A program made the position numbers and the translations under genes. Shown piece by piece: positions 45,607 to 54,000 of a stretch of DNA of 64,000 nucleotides (position 1 is the stretch's first letter; every line of letters starts with the position of its first letter). Location of the stretch: contig NZ_LN913006.1 in the NCBI RefSeq assembly GCF_001487165.1, positions 1,916,305-1,980,304 of the forward strand, in the 5' to 3' direction. This DNA is from Blautia massiliensis (ex Durand et al. 2017) (GTDB lineage Bacteria > Bacillota > Clostridia > Lachnospirales > Lachnospiraceae). The notes under the pieces were generated by a model that saw nothing but the letters and a program-made list of their open reading frames with translations, did not search any database and had not been told where the DNA came from.

Positions 45607-46416
45607 TTATTTTCTGCTTTCAGAAACAATCCCCTTCAGAATCTGTAAGACTCCGTCTTCACTGTATGACGGACATACTTCCCTGGCTGCTGCCTGCACT
45701 TCCGCTCTGGCATTGGCTACCGCATAGCTCCTTCCCGCTTTCTGGAGCATGGCAATATCGTTGAGGTTATCTCCGAATGTACAGGTTTCCTCCGGGGAAA
45801 TTCCTAACTGTTGCTGGATAAATTCGACAGCTGTACTTTTTTCGCCTTCCGGCGGTGTACTGTCCATCCATTCTTTTCCGGCAGCCGCCAGCGTTACCTT
45901 ATCCCTCCATGCCGGTGTAAAATACGGGGCACAAAGCTCCTCGCACCGTTCCGGGTGATAGACAGAGAATTTCAGCACCTGTTTTCCCTGAAGAGAAGAA
46001 AGATCATCCACTTTTCTCATATCATAACCATAGGAATCCCGCAGCCACAGGAACATCCTTCCATTCTCATTCTCCGCATAGCAGCACTCCGGTGTGGCAA
46101 TAAAGCAGTCACATTCCGGCATTTTTTCTTTCACCATATGATGCATGCGTTTCCAAACCTCATCCGGAAGTGTATGTACCTTCAGGATCTTATCATTCTT
46201 CCGGATCACCGTACCGCCATCTGACACAAAATACACCAGATCCTTCACCGGCTCAAACAGCTTCCTCTCACTGTCATACTGCCGCCCGGAACACACCACA
46301 AAGGTGATTCCCAGCTCAGTCAGCTTCCGGATCACTGTCATATATTCCGGATTGATAGTCATGGTCCCGTCTTTTACAAGAGTTCCGTCTACGTCTGTTG
46401 CGATCAGTTTTATCAT
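45607..46416 (-). CDS. Cof-type HAD-IIB sugar-phosphate phosphatase
   Basis: 269 residues. HAD motif I DVDGTLVKDG at residues 8-17 (nucleophile Asp8), motif II VVCSGRQYDSE, and motif IV FGDNLNDIAMLQKAGRSYAV near the C-terminus. Typical Cof length with the IIB cap domain. Substrate unknown; family members hydrolyse sugar phosphates, pyridoxal phosphate or flavin precursors. Start MIKLIATDVDGT. Eight bases downstream of the methyltransferase gene stop, so co-transcribed with it. Confidence 0.92.
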   Translation of the reverse strand: MIKLIATDVDGTLVKDGTMTINPEYMTVIRKLTELGITFVVCSGRQYDSERKLFEPVKDLVYFVSDGGTVIRKNDKILKVHTLPDEVWKRMHHMVKEKMPECDCFIATPECCYAENENGRMFLWLRDSYGYDMRKVDDLSSLQGKQVLKFSVYHPERCEELCAPYFTPAWRDKVTLAAAGKEWMDSTPPEGEKSTAVEFIQQQLGISPEETCTFGDNLNDIAMLQKAGRSYAVANARAEVQAAAREVCPSYSEDGVLQILKGIVSESRK

Positions 46417-46423
46417 GTTGTTT

Positions 46424-47026
46424 TTACTCCTCTTCCATCTGAAATACCAATATCCTCTCCCTGGGATTTTTTCCGTCGAAAAGATCCTGACAGTCGATCT
46501 CGTCCAGGAATTCCAGTTCCTCTACGGTCATCAGATATGAAATATATTCGTCAGATGGATAATAGAAAAACAGTAGCATTTCTCTTGTTTTTTCATACCA
46601 GGATTCCCGGATGCGTCCGATGACGCTTCTCAGTATTTCCACAGAAAAGGGATTAAAAAAATAAAATCTGTCTGCGGACTCCGGCACCTGAAAAAGAGCT
46701 GCATTCTCCAGTATAAATGATGTTTTTGTCCCGGAAACAGCCCGCTGTCTGTTTTCTTCTGCGGCTTTTGTCATACGTTCATCGTACTCCACGCCTGTAG
46801 TCCGGCATCTGACCTGCCACGCCAGAAAAAAATCCACTCTGCCTTTTCCACATCCATAGTCGATCAGATGATTCTTTTTCCCCAGATATCCACAATAAGC
46901 CAGCCGTTCCAGCACCCCGTACGGCGTTGGCTCGTATGGATAACAGTACTGATCCGATCTGGAATCGTCACGACCGGTGGTTTTGATCTTCAGCAGCTTA
47001 TCATATTTTACTTCATTTTGATCCAT
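46424..47026 (-). CDS. Class I SAM-dependent methyltransferase-like protein
   Basis: 200 residues. The SAM-binding motif I is LIDYGCGKGRVDFFLA near residues 55-70; VEYDERMTKAAEEN gives the acidic residue after strand 2; the motif IV region reads FYFFNPFSVEIL. It resembles uncharacterised methyltransferases that begin with YEPTPY. Substrate unknown. Followed by the HAD gene. The start MDQNEVKYDKLL has no strong binding site directly ahead, but the frame opens here. Confidence 0.82.
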   Translation of the reverse strand: MDQNEVKYDKLLKIKTTGRDDSRSDQYCYPYEPTPYGVLERLAYCGYLGKKNHLIDYGCGKGRVDFFLAWQVRCRTTGVEYDERMTKAAEENRQRAVSGTKTSFILENAALFQVPESADRFYFFNPFSVEILRSVIGRIRESWYEKTREMLLFFYYPSDEYISYLMTVEELEFLDEIDCQDLFDGKNPRERILVFQMEEE

Positions 47027-47047
47027 GCTTCTGTTAATCTCCGTTCG

Positions 47048-47278
47048 CTACATCGGGCAGCTTCGTTTTTCCTCTTTATCCATATCTCCATGGACATACC
47101 TGGCATTGAACTCCATATTGATCTCACGGATCTCTTTCTTTCCGTCAATATAATCCTGATACATATCCGCAAGTCTCGCCATACAGCCATCACAGTTCGC
47201 GGAAATATTTCCAAGAGATTCCTCCACGATCTGTTTACGTTCTTCTTTTGTTGTATCTTTGATCAGATATCCTGGCAT
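47048..47278 (-). CDS. Small conserved protein of unknown function (76 residues)
   Basis: 76 residues, cytoplasmic, mixed charge. Reads MPGYLIKDTTKEERKQIVEE, then SANCDGCMARLADMYQDYI with a CxxC pair, then DGKKEIREINMEFNARYV. I have the impression of similar small proteins in Lachnospiraceae, without assigned function. The CxxC pair could bind metal, but there are not enough ligands in view. A good AGGAGG precedes the ATG. Ends 22 bases before the methyltransferase start. Confidence 0.75.
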   Translation of the reverse strand: MPGYLIKDTTKEERKQIVEESLGNISANCDGCMARLADMYQDYIDGKKEIREINMEFNARYVHGDMDKEEKRSCPM

Positions 47279-47352
47279 TGTTTTTTCCTCCTGATAGGTT
47301 CACCTGTGTTTCAGGTATTCTGTATTTTTGTTATTGTTCACTTTTTCTTTTG

Positions 47353-47394
47353 AAAAAAGCTGCTTGTATCAAACAAACAGCTTTACAAAAATTT
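47353..47394 (-). terminator. Terminator between the island and the methyltransferase unit
   Basis: Arms AAAGCTG and CAGCTTT around a 20-base loop, six-T run on the minus strand. It stops transcripts coming from the island. Confidence 0.7.
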
Positions 47395-47507
47395 TTCTTT
47401 TCTGTTTTTTTATTCTACTCTGGCCAAATGTCAGTGTCAACACAATTTTTCGCCTATTTCCGAAACACAAAACAAAAGCCTCCGGATCAATTCCAGAGCT
47501 TTATACA

Positions 47508-47526
47508 TGCGTTAGATAATTTGAAC
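47508..47526. other. Degenerate copy of the tRNA-Arg 3' end, possible old attachment site
   Basis: TGCGTTAGA (47508-47516) then two changed bases and ATTTGAAC; the tRNA-Arg end at 53771-53789 reads TGCGTTAGA, two bases, ATTCGAAC in the same orientation. The gap 47279-47597 otherwise holds a terminator and no gene. Confidence 0.45.
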
Positions 47527-47597
47527 TTTCACCCTTGTCCCTAAACCCGCATAAAAAGGATGTTTCCGCTACCGTTTTTTCCCTTGTCACAGGTAAG

Positions 47598-47813
47598 TCA
47601 CAGGTTTTTACTATCATATTCTTCTTTCAATTCTTCAGCTAAATATAAATCACTCATACAGTGCATATCAGATACACCGTCACGCATCAGCTGATAAGTC
47701 TCTGAATGATAAAAAAAATTCAGTGCCGCATCCAATGAAAGTCCCTGCTGCTTTGCAAAACATTCAATGACACGACTATACTTCTTCTGAAGTAAAATTG
47801 GATTCGCGTTCAT
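47598..47813 (-). CDS. DUF3791-like small protein
   Basis: 71 residues. All-helical and acidic: QKKYSRVIECFAKQQGLSLD, AALNFFYHSETYQLMRDGVS and DMHCMSDLYLAEELKEEY. It matches my memory of DUF3791-type small proteins, often found beside toxin-like DUF3990 genes and thought to be toxin-antitoxin partners. Its ATG overlaps the stop of the preceding fragment (ATGA), a coupling typical of toxin-antitoxin pairs. No complete partner is present. Confidence 0.7.
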   Translation of the reverse strand: MNANPILLQKKYSRVIECFAKQQGLSLDAALNFFYHSETYQLMRDGVSDMHCMSDLYLAEELKEEYDSKNL

Positions 47814-47905
47814 ACTTCCACTTCCTTTTCTTTCATCACATCAAGAAGATCATCTACGATATATTCTCGGCTCTGAGTATGCAACATTTCATATTCTGGC
47901 ACCAT
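47810..47905 (-). pseudogene. Short C-terminal remnant resembling a DUF3791 partner
   Basis: 31 codons: MVPEYEMLHTQSREYIVDD then LLDVMKEKEVEV and stop. The part YEMLHTQSREYIVDD resembles the C-terminus of small DUF3791-type proteins (the YEALHTTG-YIVDD pattern). The N-terminal half is missing, so it is probably broken, though the overlap with the next gene is intact. Confidence 0.5.
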
Positions 47906-47953
47906 ACAAATTGAAGAACATATCTGATATTAATATTTTCTTAGTAAATTCTC

Positions 47954-49021
47954 CTACTTTTGCTCAATAAAATCAATTTGTGGATTTTCAGAATAACTCT
48001 TCTCAATAAGTTTATCTTGCCCAATTATTTTTACAACATTTGCAATCTTATCTGCAAGAGCTTTTTTATTGTGATATATAATATGTACATTTGCATCAGG
48101 GCATAATAATAGTTCACTCAAAACATCCCTGTCAGAAACATCAAGGGAATGTCCCAATATATATATTTCATCTGGGTCATAATATGCCACTTTAAAGTCT
48201 TGTCTCATCTTTTCTATTCGATGAATCCAATTTTTATATTCTGCACCTGTTCCTTTGTATATTCTTTGAAAAAATTTCTTAAACTCGATAAACGCATTGT
48301 CGCTATCCCGTTCAGTATCCGTAAGATATTCATCAATTCCAAGAATCATATTGCAAGTATCTGCATTATTTTTAATATCTGCTTTTCCATGTATAAAATG
48401 ATACTTCACACCATCTCTGCAATTTCCATATATTCTTTCAAAAGTATTTGTATAATTAAAACTAAGAACATGATTAATTTGTAAGTTCTTAAGCATCTCT
48501 ATTTCTTTTCCATTAATCTCTATTTTATTTACATATTGACAGAGATAAATTTCCAAACAATGTGTAAGACGATTTAAGTCCCTTAACAAATTCTCTTTAA
48601 CCAATTGCATTCCCTTTGGATTATCCCAAACGTCATCTAAACTAAATTTCTCACTAAATCCAGCATATTGATTTTCAATCTCTCTATAATACTTAGCTTC
48701 TTCCATTGGATTTCTTCTAGCTTCATTTATCAGTTTCCGAACTGCATCTATTTCTTGAATTACCTTTGAAATTTCCGTTTCAAAATCAATCCAATTTTCT
48801 CCACACTCAGAAACTTTCTCAAAATGATTAATCCAAAAATTATCTTTTATCATCTCTTTAATTTCTGCAACAGCTGAAGCACTTTCCTTAGCTCCAAGTC
48901 CATTTTTTTGAAACCGAGAACACATATCTTCACTTTCTAAAACAAACTTCAAAAACTCCTTATAAGATGTCGGAAGTCCATGAGCAAGATCAAATCCATT
49001 ACCAATCACCAAAATATTCAT
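47954..49021 (-). CDS. AbiH family abortive-infection protein
   Basis: 355 residues from the ATG at 49019-49021. N-terminus MNILVIGNGFDLAHGLPTSY is the AbiH signature (NGFDLxxGLPTxY). Later marks are NHVLSFNYTNTFERIYG, VKYHFIHGKAD, MILGIDEYL and EIYILGHSLDVSDRDVL, an SIR2-like arrangement. AbiH gives phage resistance by aborting infection; its biochemistry is not settled. An upstream extension of 18 codons is open but atypical. Codons are AT-rich compared with flanking core genes. It sits in a run of defence-type genes. Confidence 0.92.
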   Translation of the reverse strand: MNILVIGNGFDLAHGLPTSYKEFLKFVLESEDMCSRFQKNGLGAKESASAVAEIKEMIKDNFWINHFEKVSECGENWIDFETEISKVIQEIDAVRKLINEARRNPMEEAKYYREIENQYAGFSEKFSLDDVWDNPKGMQLVKENLLRDLNRLTHCLEIYLCQYVNKIEINGKEIEMLKNLQINHVLSFNYTNTFERIYGNCRDGVKYHFIHGKADIKNNADTCNMILGIDEYLTDTERDSDNAFIEFKKFFQRIYKGTGAEYKNWIHRIEKMRQDFKVAYYDPDEIYILGHSLDVSDRDVLSELLLCPDANVHIIYHNKKALADKIANVVKIIGQDKLIEKSYSENPQIDFIEQK

Positions 49022-49075
49022 ATGCACCCTTACCTTATTCCGTATCTTTTCGTAATTCATTTTCAATCTCATCAA

Positions 49076-49205
49076 TTGATGGAGGTGAGACTTAAAAATC
49101 TTCTGGAATCAATTTTGATAATTCATATGTCGCCACACCCAACGACTGACTATTTGAAATCTTTCCCAACTTGTGGAAAATTTATATTATTTTAACTATG
49201 CCACC
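49076..49205 (-). other. Decayed gene pieces between AbiH and the AlbA_2 gene
   Basis: Two short open stretches are visible on the minus strand: KISNSQSLGVATYELSKLIP (then EDF and stop) and a following frame SPPSIDEIENELRKDTE with stop. They look protein-like but lack starts. Probably remnants of a lost small gene; not assigned. Confidence 0.3.
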
Positions 49206-50648
49206 TTATCTTTCTTCTGTATTTCTTACATAAACCGTACTTCGTGAAGCACCTTCTTTTTTCAACCAGCCGCTCTCAACCATTTTTCCCAATATTTCTC
49301 TGGTTCTACGCTGTTTGATACCAAGAAGTTCCATCGCCTGCGTTGTTGTAATGCCGACATTTTCCAACACATATTTATAAATTTGCTGTTCCTGTTCATT
49401 TACCGGCACTTTATCGGCGGTTTTCCGGCGGTTTAACGGCATTTTAACGGCAGTGCTACAGTCATTAATGTCAACCTGACCTCGATAGATATTGATACGC
49501 AAATCAACTTCGCCACCAATAAACTCTGGCTCCTTCAGTCCGGCAGCTTTTACTTTTTCAATAATCCTTGGAATACCACTGCCCCAATGTTCAATTAGAT
49601 TCATATAGGAAAACGCATGTGCAAGTGCTTCATTTCTGATTTTGGAATAACCTTCTTTCATACGCTCCAGAGTCTGTCCCATCGGCAGTTTTCCCGGTGA
49701 AGTAATTTCTAATCTGTTATCATACACCGCAACCTGAATCATGCCATGATCCAGATAGCTGCGATGCACCATTGCATTTATGATCAACTCACGAATCGCA
49801 TCTGGTGGAATTTCATAAATATCCCGGCGGTAAATACCGACAATAGTTGCACCCAGATGAATATTCCGCAGAACAAACTGAAATGCTTCCTCTATTTGTT
49901 CCCAAAGCGGACCTGTATACTCCCGCCGATCAACAAAAACAGCTTTCGTTGTTCCTTTGAACACACCGCATTGCGTTGCAACATGAAGTCCGCCATGCCC
50001 TGTTAAAATGGCATAAGCATTGGACGGATAATCTTTTCCATCACGCTCAATTAAAATCCCCCAGGAACGAAGCTGCTGCCTGCCAACATCTTTGATGGAG
50101 GCTTTCTGACCTTCAGTATGTGCATTTTTGACTGCCTGTTCTTTCATAGATTTGCAAAGTGCATCAATTTCTTCATCTGTGATAGTCAAACCACTGCACA
50201 AAGCCTGGTCAAAGTAACGATTGCCGCCCTCAAACATCAGTTCTCTTACCATATACTCATCAGCCAGGCGTGTTGTTCCAGCAACTCGAACATATGTGCC
50301 GCCTTCTCTACCAAGAGCCTTTATATAATATGGTCTCTGTCTTCCCTCAGAGATTTCTGCTACAATGACCGTTTTACCATCAATCGTCTGTAAGCTGATA
50401 TCCGGAATAATTGCCGGCTCACAGCTATCTGACACAGCATTGGCAATTGCATCCATTTTCTTAAACACATCTTCCTTGTCAAAACCTACAACTTCTCTGG
50501 TTTTATCAGCTATCCCAAAAATAATTTTGCCCCCGGTTCCATTTGCAAAAGCAACTACGGATTTCATATATTTTATACTTTTTTCCGGTAGATTTTCCTT
50601 GAACTCCACATTCTTTGATTCTCCAGCAAGAATTTCTTCTAGGGTCAT
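49206..50648 (-). CDS. AlbA_2/Schlafen-like ATP-binding domain protein (RecG-like C-terminus)
   Basis: 480 residues. N-terminal AlbA_2 domain: ESKNVEFKENLPEKSIKYMK, VVAFANGTGGKIIFGIADKT. Then a GHKL-like region (REYTGPLWEQIEEAF, PPDAIRELIINAMVHRSYLD, NRLEITSPGKLPMG, WGSGIPRIIEKVKAAGL) and a C-terminal winged helix (VGITTTQAMELLGIKQRRTR). These proteins act as regulators or defence effectors; the exact role is unknown. Start is the ATG at 50646-50648 with GAGGTG before it. Lies between KAP NTPase and AbiH on the same strand. Confidence 0.9.
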   Translation of the reverse strand: MTLEEILAGESKNVEFKENLPEKSIKYMKSVVAFANGTGGKIIFGIADKTREVVGFDKEDVFKKMDAIANAVSDSCEPAIIPDISLQTIDGKTVIVAEISEGRQRPYYIKALGREGGTYVRVAGTTRLADEYMVRELMFEGGNRYFDQALCSGLTITDEEIDALCKSMKEQAVKNAHTEGQKASIKDVGRQQLRSWGILIERDGKDYPSNAYAILTGHGGLHVATQCGVFKGTTKAVFVDRREYTGPLWEQIEEAFQFVLRNIHLGATIVGIYRRDIYEIPPDAIRELIINAMVHRSYLDHGMIQVAVYDNRLEITSPGKLPMGQTLERMKEGYSKIRNEALAHAFSYMNLIEHWGSGIPRIIEKVKAAGLKEPEFIGGEVDLRINIYRGQVDINDCSTAVKMPLNRRKTADKVPVNEQEQQIYKYVLENVGITTTQAMELLGIKQRRTREILGKMVESGWLKKEGASRSTVYVRNTEER

Positions 50649-50692
50649 TATAGCACCTCGCTCCCATTCTACGTTCACTCTCAGTTTTTCCT

Positions 50693-51976
50693 CTATATTT
50701 TCAATAATTCATAAATCTTTCTCGAGAAAATCAAATCATTTTCTACTTCTTCATCTGCACAAAAAAATTCTGCACATACTTTATTTTTATATACGTTGTC
50801 TAACCCAGCAATTATAAAAATCATTCTATCAATAAAACTATCAGCTTTACAGACAATTTTGCCATTAACTGTTGAAGAATACTTTATAATATATTTTACA
50901 CGCTCTCTTATAGTGTTGAAATATTCTTTTCCAATTTTATTTTCAACATTCGAATAGCCAGACATATCAATTATCCATCTCAAATCAACTACAGACAGTT
51001 TTTCCTTTATACACAGGGTAAGTATTTCAAATGCCAGAATGCCACTATCCATTTTTTCTTGCGTTGCCAACAATCTATGTAGATTTTCCGCTTTCTCAAA
51101 AATTTTTTCTTGTGTACGAATATCTATATTGGCAGTAATTTCTTTAAGAAATTCTTCCAGCCCATCCCTTTCTTTAATATCAAACATCTCCATATAACTT
51201 GCGTATTTCTCAATAAAATTATGCGCAGATCCATTGTCAAGTTTAAAGCTGAATGCAATTATTTTTTTCAAATATCGGTCAACATCCATCTCATCCCCAT
51301 AGATTTGATGTAATGAATTACTGATTTGTTTTTTCTCCATTGCAACTATAACTACTACATTTTCTATCTCATTAAATACATGATGAATACGTTCTAAAAC
51401 TTTAATTGCATATAAAGGTAAACATCTGTCCAATTCATCAACCATGATGACTACTGTTTGGGTTTGTGATATTTTCTCAATTTGATTCTGTACTTTTTTA
51501 ACTACTTTCTGGAAACCAAAATATTTATCATATATTTTTACATCCCCCTCTGGAACTTCACCAACACCATCCATGTCAATTCCCGTCTTTGCTTTTATTG
51601 CCTCAACCGCAATTTTTGTTATTGTATTCTTAACAGTCTCTAATAATACCCTTTTAGCGTCATCAGTCAATAAATTGATATACTGATCTATCTGATCCCT
51701 TAGTACAGAAATAATTGCAACTATTGGCTCTTCATAATAATCATATTTCCAACAGTCATACCGAACAACAAAGAATCGATCAGCACCAGTTTCCTCTGAT
51801 TGTTCTGGCTGAAGACATTCTTGTATGTTTTCCAACACAAAGCTCTTACCGCTTCCCCATTCTCCCTCAATAGCAAAGCAACAATTTTTACGTTTTTCTG
51901 AAAGTACCATAGCTAAATCTACTATCTGTTTAACAAAAGCTTCCCTATCTAAAACATCTTCTTTTGAAATCACCAC
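50693..51976 (-). CDS. KAP family P-loop NTPase
   Basis: 427 residues. Walker A GEWGSGKS at about residues 38-45 and Walker B VVIMVDELDRCLP near residue 175 define the KAP family; IHHVFNEIENVVVIVAMEKKQISNSLHQIYG and DVDRYLKKIIAF follow. No membrane insertion is seen in the P-loop domain, unlike Kidins220-type members. KAP proteins in bacteria occur in phage-defence islands. Start GTG GTG with weak GATGGTG; a later start is possible. Neighbours are AlbA_2 (44-base gap) and S51 peptidase. Confidence 0.9.
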   Translation of the reverse strand: MVISKEDVLDREAFVKQIVDLAMVLSEKRKNCCFAIEGEWGSGKSFVLENIQECLQPEQSEETGADRFFVVRYDCWKYDYYEEPIVAIISVLRDQIDQYINLLTDDAKRVLLETVKNTITKIAVEAIKAKTGIDMDGVGEVPEGDVKIYDKYFGFQKVVKKVQNQIEKISQTQTVVIMVDELDRCLPLYAIKVLERIHHVFNEIENVVVIVAMEKKQISNSLHQIYGDEMDVDRYLKKIIAFSFKLDNGSAHNFIEKYASYMEMFDIKERDGLEEFLKEITANIDIRTQEKIFEKAENLHRLLATQEKMDSGILAFEILTLCIKEKLSVVDLRWIIDMSGYSNVENKIGKEYFNTIRERVKYIIKYSSTVNGKIVCKADSFIDRMIFIIAGLDNVYKNKVCAEFFCADEEVENDLIFSRKIYELLKI

Positions 51977-52182
51977 TTCACCATCTTTCTATATTTTAGC
52001 CAAACACCCTAAAAAATTACATGCTTTTTTCACATCATTCCATATCAATAACACTTTTCTGGAAAAAATTTTATTATTTATAAGTTAATTGTAACATGCA
52101 GATTTTTTTACAACAACTGTATTATTCGCAGATAAAAAACCACCTCAAAAACTGTATTGAAAAAATCAGACGTTTTCGCCAA

Positions 52183-52212
52183 TAAATAAGGAGCTGCATT
52201 TAACAGCTCCAC
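52183..52212 (-). terminator. Terminator of the S51 peptidase gene
   Basis: Arms GGAGCTG (52190-52196) and CAGCTCC (52204-52210), A/T-rich flanks, TTATTT tail on the minus strand. Confidence 0.7.
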
Positions 52213-52230
52213 AGTTTATTGAATAATAGA

Positions 52231-52863
52231 TCATCTGGTAATAGAAAATCTCTGAAAATCAACATTTCTATTATTTTCAAATTCACCAATCAGAGCTTCA
52301 TTATCATTCACTGAATATATTTTGTCATATCCTGCAAGAACATCAGAATTTGTATTTTTAATGTAACGTCTGAGATCTGCTTTTGAATAATGAGGAATAA
52401 CTGTCCCATTAAATAAGGACAATGCCCTATAATCATCAAGATCCTCCGTATCTCTGTCAAAATCCAATGCCAGGCGAACATCGATTCCGGCAATCATTGC
52501 ACCGGCGCTGCTACCAATATAAGTTGCATTATTTTCTAACATACTTCTTTTTATTAAACCTGCAAGTTTTTTAATCCTTATCTCCTTTAAAATTTCAAAT
52601 GTATTTCCTGCTGTAACATAGTAATACTCGAAAAAATCCGAAAAATCTCTTGCTTCAGCCTCTGAAGTCACAAATATGTTACTTTTTTCAAACCCCATTG
52701 ATATACATGCCTCTTTTAGCTTCTCGGTAATTCTATATTTCTTTATGTCCACAAGCAAAATCTTTTTGTTTTCTCTGTCTCCCATATCTGAAATAGCTCT
52801 ATGTATCAGTCTATCTCCCATTTGCGTACAAAGCCCCTGTGACGTCAAAATTATTTTCCCCAT
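52231..52863 (-). CDS. Peptidase S51 family protein (dipeptidase E/cyanophycinase-like)
   Basis: 210 residues. The nucleophile motif YIGSSAGAMIAG near residue 118 is that of S51 serine peptidases; the preceding FEYYYVTAGNTFEIL supplies the fold. IPHYSKADLRRYIKN carries the His. Substrates of the family are Asp-X dipeptides or cyanophycin. It may be housekeeping or island cargo; codon use is AT-rich like its neighbours. Start MGKIILTSQG. A phosphoesterase gene lies just upstream (32-base gap). Confidence 0.88.
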   Translation of the reverse strand: MGKIILTSQGLCTQMGDRLIHRAISDMGDRENKKILLVDIKKYRITEKLKEACISMGFEKSNIFVTSEAEARDFSDFFEYYYVTAGNTFEILKEIRIKKLAGLIKRSMLENNATYIGSSAGAMIAGIDVRLALDFDRDTEDLDDYRALSLFNGTVIPHYSKADLRRYIKNTNSDVLAGYDKIYSVNDNEALIGEFENNRNVDFQRFSITR

Positions 52864-52895
52864 ATCTACAACCCTCTCATCAGATAATTATAATG

Positions 52896-53597
52896 TCACA
52901 CATAATACTCCTTCCCGTCGTTCAATCTAAGACATGCTAACCTTCCGCCCCTATTTCTTCGTTCATTACCGGTATCAATATCTATGTATCTTTCTCCATA
53001 ATAGATATTAGCTTGTCCATATTCAGTAAGAAAGAGTGTTGCATAATGTCCGACTATGATTCTTTTATCAAACTTGATCTTTTGAGGAATATAATGAATA
53101 TCATCGGAAAACAAATATTGTTCCTGGTCCCATGCTACAGCACTGTCTACAGACTTCTGAATATCAACCAGTCTAGTCTTTGGATCAATAATCTCAAAAT
53201 CCGCATGATATCCAGAATGAGTAAGGAAATAACTCTTATCTTTAATAGTGATATTCCGATATATAGGAAGTCCTTTCAAAAACATCAGGATATCCGCTTT
53301 CTTATCTGCCGATAATCTATCTACTTCCTGTCGAGTAGCAGTTCCTCCACAGGCATCCCATATTTCTGCTGTAACAATTCCCTGAAGGTATCTTTCAAAT
53401 AAATATTCATGATTTCCCTTGAGCAGATAGATATTTTCGCTTTTCCAAATAAAATCCAAAAGGCAAAGATTTTCTTTTCCTTTATCAACTATATCTCCCA
53501 GAATAAATAATTCATCATAAGAAGAAAAATTAATCTTTACAAGCATCTTATAAAAAGATTGAAAATCACCATGAATATCACTCATTACATATATCAT
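52896..53597 (-). CDS. PPP-type metallophosphoesterase
   Basis: 233 residues. The calcineurin-like motifs appear in order: MSDIHGDFQSF at residues 5-15, LGDIVDKGKEN, KGNHEYLF, and later LTHSGYH and IIVGHYATL. This matches bacterial serine/threonine protein phosphatases or diadenosine tetraphosphatases. Dinuclear metal site residues are complete. It sits between tRNA-Arg and the S51 gene; both may be in one transcript. Role in the island is unknown. Confidence 0.9.
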   Translation of the reverse strand: MIYVMSDIHGDFQSFYKMLVKINFSSYDELFILGDIVDKGKENLCLLDFIWKSENIYLLKGNHEYLFERYLQGIVTAEIWDACGGTATRQEVDRLSADKKADILMFLKGLPIYRNITIKDKSYFLTHSGYHADFEIIDPKTRLVDIQKSVDSAVAWDQEQYLFSDDIHYIPQKIKFDKRIIVGHYATLFLTEYGQANIYYGERYIDIDTGNERRNRGGRLACLRLNDGKEYYV

Positions 53598-53715
53598 AAC
53601 TTATCCTCTCTCTTCTCATCACATTACACATCACCATATCCAGTATCAAATAATCGCTCTGCATTCCTTGTCGTCAGTTCAATTATTTTTTCTGTTGTAG
53701 TTCCACGAACAAGCA

Positions 53716-53760
53716 CAAAAAAGGCCGGAAACCATTGATTTTTCAAGGTTTCCAGCCTTT
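53716..53760 (-). terminator. Terminator after tRNA-Arg
   Basis: Arms AGGCCGGAAACC (left) and GGTTTCCAGCCT (right) with one mismatch, six-T run on the minus strand, close after the tRNA 3' end. Confidence 0.85.
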
Positions 53761-53768
53761 CGACATAG

Positions 53769-53842
53769 CGTGCGTTAGAGGATTCGAACCCCCGACCTTT
53801 TGGTCCGTAGCCAAACGCTCTATCCAGCTGAGCTAAACGCAC
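53769..53842 (-). tRNA. tRNA-Arg (anticodon ACG)
   Basis: 74 bases on the minus strand. Acceptor GTGCGTT/AACGCAC, D-arm with AGCTCAGCTGG, anticodon stem TTTGG/CCAAA with loop CTACGGA giving ACG, T-arm GGGGGTTCGAATCC. CCA is not encoded (GCTA follows). ACG anticodons are normally edited to ICG. Its 3' end faces the defence-type island. Confidence 0.97.
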
Positions 53843-53895
53843 ATCTTTGTTGCTTTTCCTTTGTGATATTTCGTATCACCGCTGCAACAATATGT

Positions 53896-53924
53896 ATGAT
53901 ACTCTAAGACCTATAAAATGTCAA
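53896..53924 (-). promoter_or_regulatory. Promoter of tRNA-Arg
   Basis: TTGACA (53919-53924), 17 bases, TATCAT (53896-53901) on the minus strand, about 55 bases before the tRNA. Confidence 0.8.
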
Positions 53925-54000
53925 GGGTTTTTTGAAACTTTTTTTGATTTTTTTTAAAAATATTTTTTATTGCTATTTTTGATGCAAAAGCAACAGTTTT

